DNA from: an uncultured Collinsella sp.
GTDB lineage: Bacteria; Actinomycetota; Coriobacteriia; Coriobacteriales; Coriobacteriaceae
DNA: 16,038 bases
Direction: 5' to 3'
Assembly: GCA_902492185.1 (NCBI GenBank)
Contig: CABUKY010000025.1
Span: 1 to 16,038, forward strand
The notes beneath the pieces were generated by a model. That model ran no database searches. It saw only the letters and a list, made by a program, of their open reading frames with translations, and was not told the origin of the DNA. A program made the position numbers and the translations under genes. Below are positions 10,645-16,038 of the stretch, in pieces; position 1 is the first letter of the stretch; each line of letters begins with the position of its first letter.

Positions 10645-12474
10645 GTGCGCAATCTCAAAATACTGTTTTCCTATCTAGGGGCATACCGTCGCGATGCCAT
10701 CCTCGGCGTGTTCTTTGTGTCGGTCGAGACGGTGCTCGAGCTGTTTATCCCGGTCATCATGGCCAACATCATCGATGTGGGCGTGCCTGCGGGTGATATC
10801 AACTACATGCTGCTGCAGGGCGCGTACATGTTGGTGTGCGCTGCGCTTTCGCTGGTACTGGGCTTGGGTTATGCCCGCACGTCCGCCCGCGTTGCCTCGG
10901 GCCTAGGCGCTAACCTGCGCGAGGCCGAGTACAAAAAGATTCAGACGCTCGCTTTTGGTAACCTGGACAACTACGACGCCAGCTCGCTCGTCACCCGCAT
11001 GACCACGGACATCACCGTTATCCAAAATGCTGTGGGCAACGGCTTTCGCCCTATGGTGCGCGGCCCGGTGACGCTTATCGTCGGCCTTATCTACGCGCTG
11101 ATGCTGTCGCGCCCGCTCGCCACCGTCTTTGCGATCATCTTGCCCGTGCTGGCAATCGTACTGGGCGCCATCACCTATCGCGTCAGTCCGCTCTACCGCC
11201 AACTCCAGACCTCGATGGACCACCTCAACGGCGTGGTACAGGAAGACCTCACCGCCGTGCGTGCCGTCAAGGCCTACGTTCGTACCGAGCACGAGGAGGC
11301 CAAGTTCGACACCGTCAATACCGAGCTCGCCGGCACTGCGACGAAGACCTTTGGCAACGCGGTGCTCAACCTGCCGGTGTTTCAGCTGTCGATGTACGTG
11401 GCTGCGCTCTCCATCCTGTGGATTGGCGGCCGCATGATTCTCGCCGGCAAGCTGGGCGTGGGCTCGCTCACGGGCTTTATGAGCTACGTGCTGCTGATCA
11501 TGAATTCGCTCATGATGATTTCCAACGTGTTTTTGCTGCTCACGCGCGCTCTTACGAGTGTGGGCCGTATCGCCGAGGTGCTCGACGAGGAACCCTTTAT
11601 CGCCAACCCTGCGGGAGACCTCGCGACTGCGGCGCCAGCGGACGGCAGTATCGAGTTTCGCGACGTTTCCTTTAAATACCGCGCGGATGCAGCCGAGGAT
11701 GTGCTCGAGCATATCGACCTTCGCATCGAGAGCGGCTCGACGGTGGGCATCCTCGGCGGCACGGGCTCGGGCAAGAGCTCGCTTGTGCAGCTGATTGCGC
11801 GCCTGTACGACGCCACCGAAGGCGCCGTGCTTGTGGGCGGACGCGACGTGCGCGACTACGACCTCGCCGCCTTGCGCGACGCTGTGGGCATTGTGCTGCA
11901 AAAGAATGTGCTGTTCACGGGCACCGTGCGCGAGAACCTGCAGTGGGGCAATCCGCAGGCGTCGGACGATGAGCTCCTCGCGGCTTGCCGCGCGGCGTGC
12001 GTGGACGAGTTCCTTGATCGCATCGGCGGGCTGGACGGCGAGTTGGGCCAAGGCGGCGCCGGTGTCTCGGGTGGCCAGAAGCAACGTCTGTGCATCGCGC
12101 GCACGCTGCTCAAGCATCCGCGCGTGCTCATTTTTGATGACTCCACCAGCGCGGTCGATATGGCGACCGACGCAAAGATTCGCGAGCACATCGCTCGGAT
12201 TCCCGATGCGACCGTGCTCATCATCGCCCAGCGCATCGCGAGTGTCATGGATGCCGATCGCATTGTGGTATTGGACGACGGTCGTGTCCACGGCGTGGGC
12301 ACGCACGAGGAACTGCTAGCGGGCGACAACATATACCAGGAGATTTATGCCTCGCAGATGGAGTTTGCGGGGAACGCGTGCACCGGCGACGGCAGCGATG
12401 ATGACTGCGCGAAGGATCCGTTTTCCTCCGTCGCATGCGGATCACCCTTGGAAGGGGGTGAGCGCCATGCCTAA
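10645..12474 (+). CDS. ABC exporter half-transporter with degenerate ATP site (subunit 1 of heterodimer)
   Basis: GTG 10645 is the earliest possible start because an in-frame TGA lies just upstream; GGGGG at 10630-10634 is the likely ribosome-binding site. The 609-residue protein has a six-helix membrane domain (~1-310) and a nucleotide-binding domain (~335-575). Walker A is 'GGTGSGKS' (371-378), Q-loop Gln419, signature 'VSGGQ' (474-478). The Walker B is 'LIFDDS', with Asp499 where the catalytic glutamate normally is, and the switch histidine is Gln529 ('IIAQR'). The same pair of changes marks the non-catalytic subunit of heterodimeric exporters such as TM287/288. A C-terminal tail (~576-609) is Asp-rich with three cysteines. 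It overlaps the next gene by 8 bases and surely pairs with it. It probably exports drugs, lipids or peptides. Confidence 0.92.
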   Translation: MRNLKILFSYLGAYRRDAILGVFFVSVETVLELFIPVIMANIIDVGVPAGDINYMLLQGAYMLVCAALSLVLGLGYARTSARVASGLGANLREAEYKKIQTLAFGNLDNYDASSLVTRMTTDITVIQNAVGNGFRPMVRGPVTLIVGLIYALMLSRPLATVFAIILPVLAIVLGAITYRVSPLYRQLQTSMDHLNGVVQEDLTAVRAVKAYVRTEHEEAKFDTVNTELAGTATKTFGNAVLNLPVFQLSMYVAALSILWIGGRMILAGKLGVGSLTGFMSYVLLIMNSLMMISNVFLLLTRALTSVGRIAEVLDEEPFIANPAGDLATAAPADGSIEFRDVSFKYRADAAEDVLEHIDLRIESGSTVGILGGTGSGKSSLVQLIARLYDATEGAVLVGGRDVRDYDLAALRDAVGIVLQKNVLFTGTVRENLQWGNPQASDDELLAACRAACVDEFLDRIGGLDGELGQGGAGVSGGQKQRLCIARTLLKHPRVLIFDDSTSAVDMATDAKIREHIARIPDATVLIIAQRIASVMDADRIVVLDDGRVHGVGTHEELLAGDNIYQEIYASQMEFAGNACTGDGSDDDCAKDPFSSVACGSPLEGGERHA

Positions 12475-14365
12475 GACCGCAGCCCAAGCACGCCCGGCCG
12501 ACCTCAAGCGCACTGTACGCCGCTTGCTTTCCTACATGGGGCATGCCAAGTTCTCGTTGCTCGCGGTGGGCGTGCTCGCCTCCGTCGCCGCCATCGCGAG
12601 CCTCGCCGGCACCTACATGGTGCGCCCCATCGTTAACGGTTTGGCCACGGGCGGGGAGGAACTGCTCGCCAAGCAGGTCATCCTGACGGCGATCATCTAC
12701 GCCGCGGGCGTGCTTTCGGCCCTGGGCTACTCGCAGATCATGGTGCGCGCGGCCCAACGCGTGGTGTCCGATATTCGCCGCGATCTGTTCGCACACATCC
12801 AGACGCTGCCGCTCAGTTATTTTGACAGCACGCGCTCGGGCGACATCATGAGCTTTTTCACCAACGATGTCGACACCGTCTCCGAGGCGCTTAACAACAG
12901 CTTTGCCAACGTGATTCAGGCCGCCATTCAGGTTGTGGGCACCACGGCCATGCTCATCATCCTTAACTGGCAGCTCACGATCATCACGCTCGTGTGCGAT
13001 GCGGCCATTGTGCTGTATGCGCGCTACTCGGGCGCGCGCTCAAAGCGCTTCTTTGCCGCCCAGCAGGCATCGCTTGGCGACCTGGACGGATATATCGAAG
13101 AGATGGTCTCGGGCCAAAAGGTCATCAAGGTCTTTAACCGCGAGGCAGCGAATGTCGCCGGCTTCACCTGCCGCAACGACGAGCTTCGCCGCACCGGCAC
13201 CGCCGCCGTGAGCTACGCCAACTCCATGGTGCCCATGACCGTCGTGATTGGCTACGTCAACTATGCCATCGTCGCCGTGGCGGGCGGCATGCTCTGCATC
13301 AAGGGGCTCGCCGATGTGGGCGCACTTGCAAGCTACCTGGTCTTTGTGCGCCAGGCCGCCATGCCCATCAACCAGTTTACGCAGCTCGGCAACTTCTTGC
13401 TCAACGCGTTGGCCGGTGCCGAGCGCCTGTTTGCGGCTATGGACCTTGAGCCCGAGGTGGACGAGGGCTGCGTGGAGCTGGTGCAGACGGGCGATGCCGC
13501 GTGGGCGTGGAAAATTCCCGAGGGCCAGGGCGTGGGCGTCTACGGGCACCTGTATGACGTGGCAGCCGTTGATGAGTCGGGCTGCGCGGTGGCTGCCGAC
13601 GGCACCGAGCTCACGTGCGGCTTGGTCCCGCTTGCCGGCGACGTGCGCTTCCATGCCGTGGACTTTTCCTACGTGCCGGGCGCCCGCGTGCTCACGGACC
13701 TCAACCTGTTTGCCAAGCCGGGGCAAAAGATTGCGTTTGTGGGCTCCACGGGCGCCGGCAAGACGACCATTACCAACCTCATCAACCGCTTCTACGAGGT
13801 CGATGACGGCGAGATCACGTACGACGGCATCGACGTCAAGCACATTGCCAAGGCCAGCCTGCGCGGGTCGCTCGGCATTGTGCTGCAGGACACGCACCTG
13901 TTTAGCGGCACCATTGCGCAGAACATCCGCTTTGGCAAGCTCGACGCGACCGACGAGGAGGTGCGCGCCGCTGCCGAGGCCGCCTGCGCCGACTCGTTTA
14001 TCCGCCGCCTGCCGCGGGGCTACGACACACCGGTCACGGCCGACGGCGCCAACCTGTCGCAGGGTCAGCGTCAGCTGCTCGCCATCGCGCGCGTGGCCGT
14101 CGCCGATCCGCCGGTGCTCATCCTGGACGAGGCCACGAGCTCCATTGACACGCGTACCGAAAAGCTCATCGAGCGCGGTATGGACCGCATCATGCGCGGT
14201 CGCACCACGTTTATGATCGCGCACCGCCTGTCCACTGTCCGCGACGCCGACGCCATCATGGTCCTCGAACACGGCCGCATCATCGAGCGCGGCACGCACG
14301 AAGAGCTACTCGCCCAGCACGGCGAGTACTGGCAGCTGGCGCATGGCTTAAAAGAGCTGGATTAA
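12467..14365 (+). CDS. ABC exporter half-transporter with canonical ATP site (subunit 2 of heterodimer)
   Basis: ATG 12467, behind AAGGGGGTG, overlaps the end of subunit 1 by 8 bases; the frame is open further upstream but the ribosome-binding site supports this start. The product has 632 residues. The membrane domain spans ~20-325 and the nucleotide-binding domain ~390-630. Walker A is 'GSTGAGKT' (426-433), Q-loop Gln474, signature 'LSQGQ' (530-534), Walker B 'LILDEA' with Glu555, switch His586. It is the catalytically competent partner. Between the two domains (~335-390) sits an extra segment of about 50 residues ('WAWKIPEGQGVGVYGH', 'AADGTELTCGLVPLAGD') not needed for the core fold. ATP hydrolysis in the pair is expected at the composite site built with this Walker B. 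Confidence 0.94.
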   Translation: MPKTAAQARPADLKRTVRRLLSYMGHAKFSLLAVGVLASVAAIASLAGTYMVRPIVNGLATGGEELLAKQVILTAIIYAAGVLSALGYSQIMVRAAQRVVSDIRRDLFAHIQTLPLSYFDSTRSGDIMSFFTNDVDTVSEALNNSFANVIQAAIQVVGTTAMLIILNWQLTIITLVCDAAIVLYARYSGARSKRFFAAQQASLGDLDGYIEEMVSGQKVIKVFNREAANVAGFTCRNDELRRTGTAAVSYANSMVPMTVVIGYVNYAIVAVAGGMLCIKGLADVGALASYLVFVRQAAMPINQFTQLGNFLLNALAGAERLFAAMDLEPEVDEGCVELVQTGDAAWAWKIPEGQGVGVYGHLYDVAAVDESGCAVAADGTELTCGLVPLAGDVRFHAVDFSYVPGARVLTDLNLFAKPGQKIAFVGSTGAGKTTITNLINRFYEVDDGEITYDGIDVKHIAKASLRGSLGIVLQDTHLFSGTIAQNIRFGKLDATDEEVRAAAEAACADSFIRRLPRGYDTPVTADGANLSQGQRQLLAIARVAVADPPVLILDEATSSIDTRTEKLIERGMDRIMRGRTTFMIAHRLSTVRDADAIMVLEHGRIIERGTHEELLAQHGEYWQLAHGLKELD

Positions 14366-14409
14366 CCCGTTCGAGCACGATGCTTTGATCCCTCCGTGCC
14401 CCTCGCCTC

Positions 14410-14474
14410 AAACCATCACAACATTCAACGTTTTTTGCCAAAAACGGGAAAAGCATCGAATGTTGTGATGGTTT
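14410..14474. repeat. 65-bp palindromic element, copy 1 (also terminator of the ABC operon)
   Basis: Outer arms AAACCATCACAACATTC (14410-14426) and GAATGTTGTGATGGTTT (14458-14474) pair perfectly over 17 bases. Inside is a second hairpin, CGTTTTT-TGCC-AAAAACG. The right arm runs into TTTTT, so in RNA this would act as a terminator 45 bases after the ABC stop codon. A second copy with 4 differences lies at 15652-15716 in the same orientation. Confidence 0.9.
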
Positions 14475-14575
14475 TTCTGCCACTCGACCGGGTGGAATCG
14501 CTTTCTTGCGCACGAAGGTGTGTGGACCCGTGAGCAGGGGAATAAGGTTGGTTATCCGACTCCATTGGAGGGCTC

Positions 14576-15613
14576 ATGGACCTGCCGATCGTCCTGTCCC
14601 ATAAGACTGCCTGGCTGTACCACAACGTGGCGCGCCCGTCCGAGTCGCTCTCGCGAGCAAGCAGTCTATACGATGAGGACTCGCTTGCTAACGAGGCGGA
14701 ACCGACCGCGAGCCTGCCCAAATTGGGACTCGATGCCAAGGGGCTGAGGGCTTCAACGGCGGTTGGGATCGTTGCCGACCATCTGGTTTCTCTTGGTATT
14801 CCACGAGAAGAGCTCGATTATATCGACACGCTCGTCAACTTCGATTTTGAGCGCTCGACGCCGGCTGGATTTAGGTGCCACGTGTTTGGAGCGCCGGTAC
14901 CTCCAGGCCATCTTATCGAGGTGGCAGAGGGCCTTCTGGTGGTTGATGAGGCCATGTGCTTTGTCCAAGCGGGTTCGTGGATGAGTGAGCCCGAGCAGCT
15001 GGAATATGGCTACGAAATCTGCGCCCGATACCATTTGAATCATCTGTCGACAGGCGATTATATCGAGATGGGGCAGAGGTATACCGTTGCCGACTTGATT
15101 ACTTATTGCAATGAGAACCGATCTCGTCAGGGGGCTATACGCGCGGCCGCCGTGCTCAAGCGCGTGCACGATGGCGCGCGGTCGCCCATGGAGACGGCCA
15201 CCGCAATCATGGTCGTAGCAAAACGTTCTCAGGGAGGGCTGGGATACGCAAAGATCGAGCTCAACCATCGGGTCGATGTCCCCAACGAGTTCAAGTATCT
15301 CGCAAAGGCCGGGTATTTCGAGATCGACGTATATGCGCCTGCGAGCGGTACGGGGATTGAGTACAACGGCTCGGACCATCTTGATAAACAGCGCAGCGCG
15401 TCGGATGCGGAGCGTATGACCGTGCTGAGCGCGCTGGGCTTTAGGATGATCGTCCTCACCGGGACTCAGTTTGCCCACCAGCTGCAATTGCATCGGGCGA
15501 TGAATGCCATCGCGCTCGCTATGGGGCTCAAGTGCGACCGAAGCGAAGCGTTCCAGAAACGGCAGAACGATCTGCGAGAATTCGTGATTCGGCACTGGGA
15601 CGGCGGCCTTTAG
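14576..15613 (+). CDS. Predicted Vsr/DUF559-like PD-(D/E)XK nuclease-domain protein (AbiEi-like layout)
   Basis: ATG 14576 follows TTGGAGGG by 4-5 bases; 345 residues. Residues ~1-190 form an N-terminal region including 'GFRCHVFGAPVPPGHLIEV' and 'MCFVQAGSWM', resembling actinobacterial proteins annotated as AbiEi-like antitoxin or hypothetical. Residues ~200-310 look like a Vsr/DUF559-type nuclease fold: 'RSPMETA' (Glu206), 'YFEIDVYAP' (Asp251), 'TGIEYNGSDHLDKQR' (Glu262, His268), 'SDAERMTVLSALGFRMIVLT'. No signal peptide or membrane segment is seen, so it should be cytoplasmic. It stands alone between two palindromic elements, without an adjacent methylase or toxin. Possible roles are defence, element maintenance or DNA repair. 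The domain call is moderately sure; function is unknown. Confidence 0.7.
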   Translation: MDLPIVLSHKTAWLYHNVARPSESLSRASSLYDEDSLANEAEPTASLPKLGLDAKGLRASTAVGIVADHLVSLGIPREELDYIDTLVNFDFERSTPAGFRCHVFGAPVPPGHLIEVAEGLLVVDEAMCFVQAGSWMSEPEQLEYGYEICARYHLNHLSTGDYIEMGQRYTVADLITYCNENRSRQGAIRAAAVLKRVHDGARSPMETATAIMVVAKRSQGGLGYAKIELNHRVDVPNEFKYLAKAGYFEIDVYAPASGTGIEYNGSDHLDKQRSASDAERMTVLSALGFRMIVLTGTQFAHQLQLHRAMNAIALAMGLKCDRSEAFQKRQNDLREFVIRHWDGGL

Positions 15614-15651
15614 GGACGCTTTGGTCCTTCTACGGGGTGCTGTGGGCAGGC

Positions 15652-15716
15652 AAACCATCACAGCATTCGACGTTTTTTGCCAAAAACGGGAAAAGCGACG
15701 AATGTTGTGATGGTTT
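15652..15716. repeat. 65-bp palindromic element, copy 2
   Basis: Same length and orientation as copy 1, with 4 substitutions. Arms AAACCATCACAGCATTC (15652-15668) and GAATGTTGTGATGGTTT (15700-15716) still pair over 17 bases; the one arm change (A to G at 15663) is a G-U wobble in RNA. The inner hairpin is unchanged. It lies 38 bases after the nuclease stop and would act as a hairpin in its transcript, though the T-run is short. Confidence 0.9.
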
Positions 15717-15848
15717 GTATGCTGAGGATGGGCTTGGAAAGTCCGTTTTGCTCGAAGCGACCTGTCCTGTCGTACGGGTGTCGGCATGATTCTCTCGTGG
15801 GGTATTATGTTTTCCGAAGAATAAAACGCCGCGTGAGGGGAGGGCCGC

Positions 15849-16038
15849 GTGGACGGGCACGTGCAACATGACGGTTTTGGCCGCGACATCAACTACCTGC
15901 GCATTGCCGTTACCGACAAGTGCAATTTCCGCTGCATCTATTGCATGCCGGCCGATGGCGTGGCGCCCCGCGCGCACGACGAGCTGCTCAGCGCCGAGGA
16001 AATCGCCCGCTTTGTGCGCTTGGTGGCGGGGGAGGGCA
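15849..16038 (+). CDS. moaA: GTP 3',8-cyclase MoaA (molybdenum cofactor biosynthesis), 3' truncated by window
   Basis: GTG 15849 follows GAGGGGAGGG (15835-15844) by 4 bases. The 63 visible codons include 'DGFGRDINYLRIAVTDKCNFRCIYCMP', here given as its parts 'GRDINYLRIAVTDKC' and 'CNFRCIYCMP'. The CxxxCxxC motif (Cys32, Cys36, Cys39 region) binds the radical-SAM iron-sulfur cluster. MoaA opens the molybdopterin pathway by converting GTP to a cyclic intermediate. The N-terminal context and the 'CMPADG' following the cluster motif are typical of MoaA rather than of other radical-SAM enzymes. The remaining ~260 residues, including the C-terminal cluster, lie outside the window. A TATTAT at 15803-15808 is a possible -10. 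Confidence 0.88.
   Translation, partial: MDGHVQHDGFGRDINYLRIAVTDKCNFRCIYCMPADGVAPRAHDELLSAEEIARFVRLVAGEG

Noticed and set aside
15717..15848. Molybdenum cofactor riboswitch in the moaA leader
   Set aside because: The leader is short and I could not fit the conserved Moco RNA structure; only a possible -10 and the ribosome-binding site were seen.
1..16038. tRNA, rRNA, CRISPR arrays, transposase genes
   Set aside because: No cloverleaf with T-loop consensus, no rRNA sequence, no regularly spaced repeats and no transposase or integrase motifs were found on either strand.

Overview
The window looks like chromosomal DNA of a high-GC actinobacterium of the class Coriobacteriia, most likely Collinsella or a close relative. 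This is inferred from codon use, a GlnR-type orphan regulator beside a GlnA2-like gene, the protein sequence style and the gut-type transporter and toxin-antitoxin content. No rRNA, tRNA or CRISPR array was seen, so the species cannot be fixed.

Layout, left to right. (1) The 3' end of a LacI-family regulator (1-682). (2) An orphan-looking antitoxin-like gene that fuses a RelB/DinJ-type ribbon-helix-helix domain to an MNT nucleotidyltransferase (725-1219); its expected HEPN partner is missing or reduced to 14 codons. (3) A two-gene nitrogen unit: a GlnA2-like glutamine synthetase homologue (1346-2683) whose metal-binding residues are partly replaced, then a GlnR-like orphan response regulator (2734-3396). 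A match to the actinobacterial GlnR box lies upstream, and a hairpin terminator ends the unit. (4) A membrane-anchored HtrA protease with a PDZ domain (3603-5063) and a strong terminator. (5) NAD-dependent DNA ligase LigA (5312-7540) with a very strong, possibly bidirectional terminator.

(6) A small accessory island between ligA and a MATE efflux gene (about 7585-9039). It holds an intact Phd/YefM-PIN toxin-antitoxin pair, a second toxin-antitoxin pair broken at both ends, and two ~100-bp direct repeats. The repeats flank the whole island and each encodes, on the minus strand, the C-terminal tail of the same unidentified protein. (7) A MATE transporter (minus strand) divergent from a heterodimeric ABC exporter operon (10645-14365), with a promoter and palindromic operator-like sites between them. 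(8) A predicted Vsr/DUF559-like PD-(D/E)XK nuclease-domain protein (14576-15613) flanked in direct orientation by two 65-bp, nearly identical, strongly palindromic elements. (9) The first 63 codons of moaA (molybdenum cofactor biosynthesis), cut by the window end.

How the genes fit together: the GlnA-like/GlnR pair is a nitrogen-control unit that probably regulates itself; MATE and the ABC pair form a divergent drug or metabolite export locus; the island and the palindrome-flanked nuclease are accessory cargo between housekeeping genes. The items most worth a second look are the glutamine synthetase homologue with missing catalytic ligands, the repeat-bounded toxin-antitoxin island, the nuclease gene bracketed by palindromic elements, and the RHH-MNT fusion without a toxin.
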